A stretch of DNA of 64,000 bases, from NCBI RefSeq assembly GCF_003324165.1, contig NW_025407853.1, positions 434,001-498,000 on the forward strand, read 5' to 3'. The DNA is from Naegleria lovaniensis (lineage: Eukaryota; Heterolobosea; Eutetramitea; Acrasida; Naegleriidae). The stretch's first letter is position 1; each line of letters starts with the position of its first letter. Positions 1-10,786 of this stretch are shown piece after piece. Under the pieces are notes generated by a model, which made no database searches, had not been told where the DNA came from, and was given only the letters and a program-made list of their open reading frames with translations. The position numbers and the translations under genes were made by a program.

Positions 1-3000
1 ACAATCGGAAATTCAAATCGAGAAAACGTCTAATCATTTAAGAATTGGTGATGTCCAAGTAGAACTTCATCACCATGCTAATTTATTACTTGTTCCAAAG
101 CCATATTTTGTAGACAATCAAAGTCATGCAACTGTAATGAAGGCCATGCTAAAGGACCACATATTAATGGATCACACTCTTCTCATTGGCTATCAAGGAG
201 TTGGAAAAAACAAAATTACAGATCAATTTATTAACTTGATGCAATGCGAGCGAGAGTATATGCAGTTACATCGTGACATCACCATAGCATCACTAACAGT
301 TGTTCCATCGGTTGTTGATGGTGTGTTAAAATATATTGATTCTCCATTAGTAAGAGCTGTAAAATATGGAAGAATTTTAGTTTTGGATGAAATTGACAAA
401 TGTAATATCGAGACAGTGTCTATTTTGAAATCACTCATTGAAGATGGCAACATGGTGCTAGGCGATGGAAGAACAATTGTCACCATGAAAGAGTATGAAC
501 GAAGAAGACAACTGCAAGAGGCCAATTTGGATCGTCTTCTTCCAATTGCGAAAGGATTCCGAATCATTGCCCTAGCAAATCCTCCAAACTTTCCTTTCCA
601 TGGTAATGAATTTTATGCTTCGAGTGGCGACATTTTTTCGACTCATTTCGTCAGCAATGTGGACGTGGATAGTGAAATTAAGCTCTTACAAAGTTATGGT
701 CCAAATGTACAAGAATTGATTATTCGAAAGTTGAGCGCTGTGTTTAATGATTTGAGAGTAGCAGTTGAGGATGGAATTATTCAATATCCATATTCAACGA
801 GAGAATTAGTACATATTGTCAAACATTTGCAGGCATTTCCATCTGAAACTACTCTTCAGGATGCCATTGCCAATGTTTTTGATTTTGATTCCTTTGATAG
901 AGAGACAATTGAATTTCTAAGCAAGGTGTTCCAAAAACACGAAATTCCAGTTTCATTTAAAAATTCAGGTAAGTTGAATTGAAAATGATTCATAACGATT
1001 ATTCTATTGAGATTAGAGCAGTTTTCGATACGTATCGCTCAAGAAATACCACTCATCAAAAGTAATGAGGGAAAGAATATGTGTGTACTTTTGAACAGTA
1101 AGTATATTATTAGTAGTTGAAACCATGGTGATACAAACTCGCTCGTCAACAACATAATGCATCATACATACAACAAATGCCTGTGAAATTCAACAGATGC
1201 AACACTGACAAATTCCTGTGAAATTCAACAAGTATCCTTTTTCATTAACAATTATAGAAGTCCTCAAATGTACTATTCAGCCTATGAAGAACCAGATTCC
1301 GGAGCTTTTGCAACAAAAAATCCTTCCGACAAGTACACTAATTTAATGGAGTTTAGTGAGCTTCGCTATGTAATCAATTTGCCATGTAATAAGGCGAAAA
1401 GTATAGTTTCTTTGGAAGACTCTATACATGTACTTTCAGTTTCGAGTCCATTTGGTTTCATTCATTTTGAAAGCAATCAATGTGATTCTTTCACTGTCAC
1501 CGAACTTTATCCACTGCATTCTCGACTTGGAACTGGTTCTCATTTCTTTTCCTTAAAAAAACTAAATACCATTGCCTTAATGAGCGCCCAGGCTCAAAGA
1601 CCAGATAGATTTTCCCCTCTTTCTTCAATATTGGATTCTATGGATCATAGTACTTCGATGGTAGACGTAGAGCTGTATGGATTTTTATACAACCCTAAAG
1701 GAAACAAGAAATTCAATGTTGAAATTTCATATCAAGAGAAGATTCACAAATCAATGGCTAAGAGAGCACGAGAAATTCCATTTCAAATATTAACCGAGTT
1801 TACTGATTCTCATTCCATGTGTTTGGTGTTTCAACCTGGATCCTTCTCAATTGCAGTGTTAAATTTTTCAACCTGGGATTCTTCCAAACCTGTTCGTAAA
1901 GGAGCTCTTCCTCACACTGTCCATGTAATACATCTCCCATTCCCAATCGATTCAATCAAGTGGATCTCATCAAATTCATTCCTTGTATTAGAACATGACG
2001 AGGTAGCATCAATTTGGAGACTCGTTGAGGTTGTGATGGATGGAAATGAGTGTAAAACAATCATTAAGCAAGTGAACGAGCTTTCAAACATCACTCTCAA
2101 GAATTTTGATTTATTCACTTGCTTTGGAAATGAAAATACGCACCAACTATTTGCAAGACCCAACAATCAACTGCTTTCTGAAAGCATTCTTATCAGACAC
2201 TTGGTTAAACGCGATGACTATCTCACCGTTCAAGCAGATTTATCGTTGCAGAAAGGAAATCCCAACATTTCTCATGTGGACATGTCCTTCCTTAAAAAGA
2301 CGAACCAATTACTCTTGATTCATCATAGAGATAGCTCCACTAATGGTGTAACCATGGACGTGTTGAATTTTCAACGAAACACTTATCGTAAAATTACACC
2401 TCCCGAAAGAATACTCAACTCTTCCTCTAATTGTAATACTCCTTCCTCATTCACTTACAATTCATTTGTAGAGCTCAGTAATGGATATGTGGCAATTCTC
2501 CACGCTGAAAATCAAATGCTTCTTTTTAATCTTAATATTGACAAATTGTCCGAGGAAGCCCTTAGTTGGCAACAGTACAACACTACAAGAACGTCCGTCA
2601 AAGAATCACTTCAAATAGAATATATCGATCAAAATAGAGAAGCAACATTTCCAAAGCATGGTAAAGAAGATGATTTACCTCATGTTGGAGGTAATACATT
2701 TGCTGGAGGTTCGGGAGGTAGTGACACTGCAGGATTAGGTGGATTTGGTGGACCCTATCGACTAGCAAAGAAAGGAAATCCCGTTTTACAAGTTTCAGAC
2801 GAAGTGAAAAAGAAAGTGAGTAAGGAAATACTTGAACGTGCTAGAAAAATGGCTGAAGAAGCTTATCAAAAAAGACTTCAAGAAATCGACATGTCTAAGG
2901 ATGAAATGAATCTCTATGCACAATACAAGAATAATGTCACACAACAAATTGATCAATTAAGAAAAACACTAAGCTCACTAAAATGGAAAGATGAAGAGGA

Positions 3001-3691
3001 GGAACGTGTTTGGGTTAAAAACCAAACCAGTGGCGAAATAGACGATAACAAGATTGTTGAAGGAATTGTAGGAGAAAAGAACATTTACAAAAAGAGAGCC
3101 AATCAAGATGAAAAACACAAATCCCATCGTTTACCTAAAAAGAAAAAAATTCATTTTGTCATGGATGTCTCTGCTAGCATGTACAGGTTCAATGGACAAG
3201 ATGAACGATTGGACAAACTTCTTGAAATTGCTGTCATCATTATGGAAAGTTTCAAAGGATTTGAGGATCGATATGAATACAAAATTACTGGACATTCTGG
3301 TCAAACGAGTTGTCTAGATTTAGTCCATCGAGGAAAACCACCTCAAGATGAAAAAGAACGTCTCAAAGTTCTCTTGAAAATGCATGCTCATTCTCAATAT
3401 TGTTGGAGCGGAGATTCGACATTAAGGGCCATGAAAGAAGCATCCAAGCAAAAAGATTGTGATTTTGTGGTTGTGTTTTCAGATGCCAATTTATCGAGAT
3501 ATGGAATTGAACCTCAAGATTTAGCTAGAGCTCTCAAGAAACACGTTTTTATTGTGTTTATTGCATCCATGTTTAATGAGGCACAACAATTAACACAAGC
3601 TCTTCCATCCTCCAATGGATTTGTGTGCTTGGATACTCGAGAGTTATCGACAACGTTCAAAAAGATTCTTTCTCAAAACATTTTGAAATGA
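1..3691 (+). CDS. VWA8: VWA8-like protein (AAA ATPase plus von Willebrand A domain), 5' partial
   Basis: The frame is open from base 2, so the gene starts upstream. Exons seen: 2-968, 1017-1097 (donor GTAAGT at 969, acceptor TTAG at 1016) and about 1258-3691. The first part matches the second AAA unit of VWA8: an HLRIGD stretch, a P-loop-like GYQGVGKNK near base 200, and LVLDEID as Walker B near 380. The short exon reads IRIAQEIPL, which fits the VWA8 segment after the ATPase. The last exon holds a Gly-rich linker (about 2690-2750) and a C-terminal VWA domain whose MIDAS reads DVSAS near 3165. VWA8 proteins are large ATPases linked to mitochondria or peroxisomes; the role here is by homology only. 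One point is unsettled: exon 1017-1097 ends in phase 1, while the obvious acceptors near 1257-1260 need phase 2. A further microexon or a different donor is therefore likely between 1098 and 1260. Confidence 0.85.
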
Positions 3692-4082
3692 AAAAGAAGG
3701 AATTAAAAACAAAGCGTTTAGCTCTCTACTTTAAATAATTCGAGAATTGTCAGCTTCCAAAACAGAATCACTAATCTAACCTCCTGTTCCGTTCCTTCTT
3801 CAAATATGGAATGGTCTTGTTTTGCCGTTTGAGGCCGCTTTATAATCTGCTTTACAGAAGGCCTGCACCAACTGTTGTTTCTTTCTTTGGTAATTCTTAA
3901 TCGACAAAAGTTCTTCTTGCCATTGTTTGGTAAAGAGATCACTTTGTTTTTACTCTTCCTACATTCGGATCACATTTGGCACATTTTGCTCAAATAGTTC
4001 CGCATCACCACATTTCAAAGTGAAGATTTGAAAATGAACTAGATGTTTTGGTTCATTTTCACCTCTTCACTTTTAAAAATTG
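3692..4082. other. Intergenic spacer, VWA8 to ThrRS
   Basis: About 390 bases between the VWA8 stop and the ThrRS start codon. I see only AT-rich sequence and no convincing coding or RNA feature. It presumably holds the VWA8 3' end and the ThrRS promoter. Confidence 0.5.
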
Positions 4083-6324
4083 ATGACTCTACTAACTCCA
4101 TCGTTCGGAAATTTTAATACTTCGGATCAACACTTTGCACGCAGAAGCCAACTCTTTGATGAGTTCAAGCAAAGAAGAAGAAATGAACTGGGTGATAGGA
4201 TTGGAAAGGATATTACCATCACTCTGCCCGATAACTCTACCAAGCCGGGAAAGGCTTATGAAACCACTCCCCATGATATTGTCATGTCCATCTCGGCCGG
4301 TTTGGCTGCTAACGTTGTTGTAGCTAAAGTGAATGATGCTCTTTGGGATTTGGGAAGACCACTCGAAGGAGATTGTACTTTGGAATTATTAAAGTGGGAC
4401 TCATCTGAAGCAAAGGAAGTCTTTTGGCACTCCTCTTCTCACGTTATGGGTGAAGCCTTGGAAGATGTCTTCAAGTGCTTCCTATGTAAGGGTCAACCAT
4501 TGGAAGACGGAGGGTTCTACTACGAAGCTTTTATGGGTGATAAGTAAGTAATATTGGTATAATAATAGTAACGGATGATGATAGAACATTATCGTAATGA
4601 CTATGATGATGAATTTATTTTGACATGATTGTATTGTTAATATCGCCTTTGCACGGAATATAATTATTCAACATTTATTCACGTATTGGATTTTCATATT
4701 CGTGCAATCTTCACATCATGGTTAACCATGTAAATAACACGAGTTTAGAGTCGTGTCTGAAAACGACTATGACAAAGTGAAGGAAGCAGTCACTAAGATT
4801 GTCAACGAAAAGCAACCCTTTGAAAGACTGCTCGTCACCAAAGAAGAAGCCCTTCAATTGTTTGCTGACAACAAATTCAAGGTCAAAATTCTCTCCGAAA
4901 AGGTTAAGGAAGGAGATTATTGCTCTGTTTATCGTTGTGGAAGATTGATCGATCCTTGCAAGGGTCCTCACCTTCTTCACACAGGAAAAGTCACCACTTT
5001 TGAGGTCACTAAAAACTCATCATCTTACTGGAGAGCAGATGCTTCCAAAGAAACTTTGCAACGTGTGTATGCCATGTCATTCCCTGATAAGAAACTTCAC
5101 CAAGAATGGCAAACTTTGATAGAAGAGGCTAAGCGTCGTGATCACAGAAACATTGGAAAGAAGCAAGAATTGTGGTTCTTCCATCCTTATGCTCCTGGTA
5201 TGGTATTCTTCTTACCTCATGGTCAACGTTTATTCAACACTATCCAAAGCATGATGAGAAACGAATACTGGAATCGTGGTTATTCCGAAGTTCAAACTCC
5301 AAACGTTTTCCACAATGATTTATGGAAAACTTCTGGCCACTGGGACAAGTTTGCTGAAAATATGTTTGTTTTAGAAATTGATAAAGCTCAACATATGTTA
5401 AAGCCAATGAATTGTCCAAGCCACTGCTTAATGTTTAAGCATAGAAATAGATCATATAGAGAATTACCAATTCGTTTTGCTGACTTTGGAGTTTTGCATC
5501 GTAACGAACTGAAGGGAACCTTGACGGGTGTTACTCGTTTAAGAAAACTCCAACAAGATGATGCTCACATTTTCTGTAGACCAGATCAAATCAAACAAGA
5601 AATCATGTCTTGTTTAGGTATGATGCAGGATATTTACAAGATTTTCGGGTTTGGATTTAAACTTATCCTCTCTACAAGACCAGAGAAATATCTTGGAGAA
5701 ATTGAACAATGGAATCAAGCTGAAAAGCAGTTAGAGGAAGCATTGAACGAATTTGGTCACTCGTGGCAAAAGGATGAAGGAGAGGGTGCTTTCTACGGAC
5801 CAACGATTGATATTTTGATTTCTGACGCTTTGAGGAGAGAATATAAATGTGCGACTGTTCAATTGGATTTCCAATTGCCAATTCGTTTCGACTTGGCCTA
5901 TGCTGCAGAGGATAAGACTGAGATTAGACCAGTCGTTGTGCACAGAGCTGTCTTTGGTTCTTTAGAAAGATTCTTGGCTATTACTACTGAACATTTTGGT
6001 GGAAAATGGCCATTCTGGCTTTCGCCAAGACAAGCCATTGTGGTGCCTGTTTCAAAGAAGTGCAATGAATATGCTGAAAAGGTCCACAAGACTCTCCATG
6101 ATGCTCGCTTCTTCGTTGATGTTGACTTGAGCGATAACAGAATTGAAAAGAAGATTAGAAATGCTCACCTTGCTCAATACAATTACATTTTGGTCATTGG
6201 CCCAAAGGAAATGGAAACTAACTCTGTGAGCATTAGAATCAGAGACAGTGACAAAGAGCTAGGTGTCAAGACTATCACTGAAGTTCTTGAAGAGTTTAAC
6301 ACCAACAAGAAGGAGTTCAAGTAA
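4083..6324 (+). CDS. TARS1: Threonyl-tRNA synthetase (cytosolic type)
   Basis: Charges tRNA-Thr with threonine. Two exons, 4083-4543 and 4749-6324, joined at GTAAGT (4544) and TTTAG (4748) with matching phase, give about 678 residues. Order: TGS domain (about 38-100), the second additional editing domain with HSSSHVMGEALE (HxxxH), then the class II catalytic core and an anticodon-binding domain. The zinc ligands are recognisable at Cys376 (MNCPSHC), His427 (DDAHIFC) and His552 (VVHRAVFG); their spacing of 51 and 125 residues nearly equals that of E. coli ThrRS. Motif 2 is RNELKGTLTGVTRLRKLQQ and motif 3 GSLERFLAI. I chose the ATG at 4083 because the upstream codon in frame is TTG. There is no obvious mitochondrial presequence, so a cytosolic enzyme is likely, although many protists use one gene for both compartments. 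Confidence 0.96.
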
Positions 6325-6663
6325 ATATTGAAATATTGTGTGTTCCAATTACTAAAAATACACTACCCTCGTCATTCCTTTGAGCATCTCTCACTTTTGC
6401 CTTAAGATTGAACCAAAACGGAACTACTCTTTCTCGGTGTTGTAGAAGTGCTGAAAAGTAAAATAATAACAAGAAAGAATATTGTAGAAATTGATTGAAT
6501 ATGATTGCCTCTTCACCCGTTTCGGATCCGGCACAATATTCATTTCAGGCAATTCAGCGCACTGGTGCATTTCTAGGTTCGGAACTGTTTTAATTTTTAA
6601 ATCCACCACAGAAAAAATAGACACAACAACCCTTCTGCATACAAACTGCAATCATCATCAAAT

Positions 6664-8488
6664 ATGAAAAGAAGATTGATTACCTTGTCTTCTCCATTGT
6701 TCCGAAAGCAACAATTGTTTGACACTTTGTCTTGTTCAAGCCATCATCAATTTCATGTCAATTTATTATCTTGCGCGGAAACAACCAATCCATCTTCAAC
6801 AACTACAACCAATGGTGGTGTGGCTGCCACGATCAAAGATCCAGAACCACCAGTCAATGTTGAAAAAGGAATTCATGATCGACAAGTGTCATTTGCAAAA
6901 TCCACACACAAACCCAAAGAAAAAAAGAATTTAGTAATATTGGGAAGTGGATGGGGAGGATTTAGATTATTGAAAGAAATTGATATGGAGAAGTATAACG
7001 TTTATTTAAGGTAAATTGCAATTCTGTGGGTGTGAAAAATGATTTCAAACAAATTTTTTGGAAATTATTATAATAGTACACCTAGAAATCATTTTCTATT
7101 CACTCCATTGTTACCAGGAGCAGCGTGTGGTACAGTCGAGTTGAGATCCATCATTGAACCAGTACGACGTGCTGTGTATCATGAAGGTATTGTACATTTT
7201 TTTAATATTTCAATTTTTGGTTGTAACAATCTTGGTCTGTCTTTATTTGATTTTCACGAAATACAACCGTTGTGCACAAAACCATTGAAACCTTGTGTGA
7301 TGAATGTAAAAACTAGATTATCATTATTTTGAAGGAAAAGCCATTGCCATTGATACTGAAAATCGACGAGTCATTTGCAAACCTAATTATGAACAAGATC
7401 CAAATTTTTCCCTTAATTATGACGAACTAGTCATTGCCATTGGATGTGATGTCAATGATTTTGGAGTTCCAGGCGTGAAAGAATATGCGTATCCTATTAA
7501 GGAAATTCAGCATGCTCGAGCCATTAGAAATCAAGTCATTCAATGTTTCGAGAGAGCTGCCAACCCATCCACTCCTGTTCATCTTAGAGAAACACTATTA
7601 CAGTAAGTGATTGAACATGTTCACGAGAAATTTTTTCACATGTTTAAATGCATCCCAATGTTTCTGTCACAACCACACACGCGACATTTACATGCATTCC
7701 AATTTGGTATTCAAATTGATCATTCAAATCATAGCTTTGTTATCGTGGGTGCTGGTCCTACAGGTATTGAATATGCTGCAGAATTACATGATCTCATTCG
7801 AGATTTATCCAAACATTTTCCTCCAGACATTGTCGAAGAAGTTCGTTTAACTGTTTTAGAAGCAGGAAGTACCGTATTAAGTGCGTTTGATACATCACTT
7901 CAAAGATATACACAAAAATTCTTCCGTCGTAATCACATCAAAATTCGAACCAATCAACAAGTGAAACGAGTTATTTCTCAAAATGCTGTGGAATTACATG
8001 ATGGATCTATAATTGAATGTGGACTTGTCGTTTGGAGTGCCGGTATTCGTCCTCGCTCTATTCCAGTGTCTCAGGGACCTCCTCTTCCCATTGATCCAAA
8101 AACAAAGAAAATTCTTGTCAGTGATCATCTCCAAGTGAAAGGATTTGAAAATATTTATGCTATTGGAGATGTATCATTAATTGAAAGCATGCCACTCGCA
8201 GCAACAGCACAGGTTGCACAACAAGAAGGCCTGTATTTAGCTCGTGCATTGAATGGAACCATTCCAAAAGAAAAACCTTTTGTTTATCATCATTCAGGTC
8301 AATTAGCATATATTGGAAATTATAGAGCTATCAGTCAGGTAGGAGCATTGAAGAGTGGAGGGTTTTTGAGTTGGGTATTTTGGAGATCTGCTTATTTGAC
8401 AAAATTGGTTTCTATTAAGAACAAGTTCAATGTTTTGATGAATTGGACAAGTACCTTCTTCTTTGGAAGAGATATTAGTAGATTTTAA
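6664..8488 (+). CDS. NDH2: Type II (alternative) NADH dehydrogenase, mitochondrial
   Basis: Single-subunit, non-proton-pumping NADH:quinone oxidoreductase that bypasses complex I. Exons 6664-7010, 7077-7186, 7335-7602 and 7735-8488 join in frame with canonical GT...AG borders and give about 492 residues. The first Rossmann fold reads LVILGSGWGGFRLL (FAD); the join at 7010/7077 creates the family signature PRNHFLFTPLLPGAACGTVE. The second fold is FVIVGAGPTGIEYAAEL (NADH), and the C-terminal flavin motif is IYAIGDVS. The Ser/Arg/Thr-rich N-terminal 80 residues fit a mitochondrial presequence. Without splicing the gene appears as four separate reading frames, so a gene finder could easily fragment it. 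No calcium-binding EF-hand insertion was seen. The assignment is secure; which side of the inner membrane it faces cannot be read from the sequence. Confidence 0.93.
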
Positions 8489-8682
8489 GTTTGAACAACA
8501 ACATGTTGAAACAAATGATTAGGAGGAAGTGATTGAGGGTTTTTTGAACAAACATCACTCATGGCGGTCACCACTCAACATTCACGCTTTATTCTTGTAA
8601 CACACGAGAAATTATAAAATACTTATTCTTGTAATTTACACGATATTCAGCGTGTTCGAGAAAATAATTTTCAACATTAAAA

Positions 8683-9012
8683 ATGCACAAATGTTCTCGC
8701 TGTGGATCGGAAGTGAAAACAATCCGATATGATACCAACGCCAAACATTGGTTATTCATGTGTGTGAATGAAAATTGTACATTTCCATTTGATTTGGATA
8801 ATTTTGAGGATTATCTTTGTGAGGATGATGATACTTTGTATCAACAAAATTCAACAACTTTTGATGTTCCGAATGGTGATCAAGTCATTTGTATTGATGA
8901 TACCTCACCAATGAATAAGAGGAATGAAATTATTGATTTAATTTCATCACCAACATCTCCAGCGCAAAATCAATCCGATAACATTACAGATTTATTCAAA
9001 GAATACTTTTAA
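8683..9012 (+). CDS. Small zinc-ribbon protein with SUMO-interaction-like motifs
   Basis: 109 residues from ATG 8683. Four cysteines form a CxxC...C....C ribbon: CSRC at the N-terminus, then CVNENC followed by TFPFDL. The rest is acidic and ends in two hydrophobic-acidic patches, QVICIDD and EIIDLIS, which resemble SUMO-interaction motifs. The CxxC ... C....CxFP pattern recalls the N-terminal ribbon of the SUMO isopeptidase USPL1, but that is a resemblance only and no protease domain is present. It lies alone between NDH2 and the RNR gene. Codon pattern and spacing look like a real gene. Function is not assigned. Confidence 0.6.
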   Translation: MHKCSRCGSEVKTIRYDTNAKHWLFMCVNENCTFPFDLDNFEDYLCEDDDTLYQQNSTTFDVPNGDQVICIDDTSPMNKRNEIIDLISSPTSPAQNQSDNITDLFKEYF

Positions 9013-9311
9013 CTGTAAGAATGATTTTGGCGAAACTGAAACATTTTTGAAACGTGACGTCAACGTAAACCCACTCCATCAATCAACAGCTCGTAGTACA
9101 CGATCAGTCACCTATCTTCATTCTTTAAATCTCCTTGCAATAATAACACGTTATTTATTGGTGGTATGGCAACAAGGTAGTGGGCGATCTGTCAATGAGT
9201 TGGGAATTCTCATTTAGTCTGAGATATTTTGTGCTTATAAGCACACACATAAAAGCTGAAGTGTGAAAACTCAGATTTTTATCAAGACAAACAAAATAAC
9301 TGAAATCAATC

Positions 9312-10739
9312 ATGCAAAATATTGATCAAACCCTTCAAACCAAGTATTTGTGCAAAGATCTCTCTGATCTTGCAAAGCGAGTAAGCACACATGTGGCACG
9401 AAATGAAGCACCATCACAATTCAAGAGATGGCAAAAAGAATTCGAGAGTGTGATGACAAGATTGGAATTCATGCCTTCTGGAAATACACTTTCTGGAAGT
9501 GGAACGGATAAAACATTGCAACCTAATTGCAGTGTTATGGGAGAAATCACTGATGAGAATTTCGAACAAGTGAAATCAAGATCAAAACGCCTTTGGCAAA
9601 AAGCAATTGGTATTGGCTACTCGATCAACACGTCTGATCCTGTCAAAACACTGGAAGAGTTGTCACAACTGAATGATTCAATCACGCTATGGGAGAACCG
9701 CCCAAAGAGAGGTAATATGGCAGTAATATCAGTTGATCATCCACAGTTTGCACAAGTTGCTGCGTATAAGGCTTCCAATTTATCTCGACTCTATAATTTC
9801 AACATCTCCGTGGCAGTGACTGATGAATTTATGAGATCATTAGATAACGAACAAGCATGGAAGGACACCAATCGTACTCCAAGAGAATTATTACAAATGA
9901 TTTCTCAACATTGCCATGCATGTGGCGATCCTGGTTTAGTGTTCATTGACAGAGTGCAAAGCTCAAATATGCTACTCACTTCTGATCATGGACGTGTTCA
10001 TGCTGCTGTTCCATGTGGCGAACAATTTCTACATGATAATGAAACTTGTAATTTAGGAGTTGTAAATCTCAATGCCCCATCTCTCTATAATGAAAATTCC
10101 AAAACGATTCATTGGAAGCGTCTGAAGCGTGTGGTTTCTATTGCCATTCGCTTCTTAGATAACGTAGTGGATTTGTTGGAAATCCCTGACGAGAAAATGA
10201 GGATTATATCCAAGCAGCTTCGAAGAATTGGATTGGGTGTTGCAGGTTGGGCTGACTTGCTGTCAAAAATGGGATATTCCTATGATTCTCAAGACTCACT
10301 CGAATTGGCTGATCGAGTCTCGAGAACCATCACGGAGCAAGCAAGGAAAACAAGTGCCTCTCTTGCTCGTGAGAAAGGTGAATGTAAATACAGAAGGGGA
10401 TTTAGAAACATCTCTCTTACATGCATACAGCCAACTGGCGGTATCAGCTCTGTTCTTGGAAATCAAGGATATTGCATTGAACCCTTCTTTGCAGAGGCCA
10501 ACGAGCTGTCATCCGAAGCTCATATTCAAATGCAGGCTGCATGGCAAAAGAACATCGAACAAGGTATTTCAAAGACCATTAATATGCCACACAGTGCCAC
10601 TGTGCAAGACATCTATGAAGCCTATGTTTTGGCGTTCGAAAAAGGCTGTAAAGGAATTACAGTATATCGAAATCAATGCCGAGAAGCCCAGCCCATAAGA
10701 TGTAAAGAATGTGAGGAAGATGTATGTCCTAAATTGTAA
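9312..10739 (+). CDS. nrdJ: Class II (adenosylcobalamin-dependent) ribonucleotide reductase, short form
   Basis: Reduces ribonucleotides to deoxyribonucleotides. 475 residues, no intron. Cys73 (PNCSVM), Cys235 (PCGE) and Cys246 (ETCNLG) match the three active-site cysteines of class II enzymes; the 11-residue gap between the last two equals C408 to C419 in Lactobacillus leichmannii. Also present are KRGNMAVISVDHP, PTGGISSV and the family ending KGCKGITVYR, followed by a cysteine-rich tail (CKECEEDVC) like the redox-shuttling tail of NrdJ. The enzyme lacks an N-terminal ATP cone and is much shorter than most class II proteins. The Asn normally two residues before the radical Cys (NPCGE) is Val here (VPCGE). 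Class II RNR is mainly prokaryotic but is known from Euglena and some other protists, so old lateral transfer is plausible. The flanking genes are eukaryotic, which argues against contamination. Confidence 0.88.
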   Translation: MQNIDQTLQTKYLCKDLSDLAKRVSTHVARNEAPSQFKRWQKEFESVMTRLEFMPSGNTLSGSGTDKTLQPNCSVMGEITDENFEQVKSRSKRLWQKAIGIGYSINTSDPVKTLEELSQLNDSITLWENRPKRGNMAVISVDHPQFAQVAAYKASNLSRLYNFNISVAVTDEFMRSLDNEQAWKDTNRTPRELLQMISQHCHACGDPGLVFIDRVQSSNMLLTSDHGRVHAAVPCGEQFLHDNETCNLGVVNLNAPSLYNENSKTIHWKRLKRVVSIAIRFLDNVVDLLEIPDEKMRIISKQLRRIGLGVAGWADLLSKMGYSYDSQDSLELADRVSRTITEQARKTSASLAREKGECKYRRGFRNISLTCIQPTGGISSVLGNQGYCIEPFFAEANELSSEAHIQMQAAWQKNIEQGISKTINMPHSATVQDIYEAYVLAFEKGCKGITVYRNQCREAQPIRCKECEEDVCPKL

Positions 10740-10786
10740 ATCTCACTAGTGTATCATATTGTAAATAAAACAACTAAGTCGACAAG

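Noticed and set aside
9312-10739. Bacterial contamination as source of the RNR gene
   Set aside because: Base composition and flanking genes are continuous with the eukaryotic neighbourhood on both sides, and class II RNR is known in some protists.
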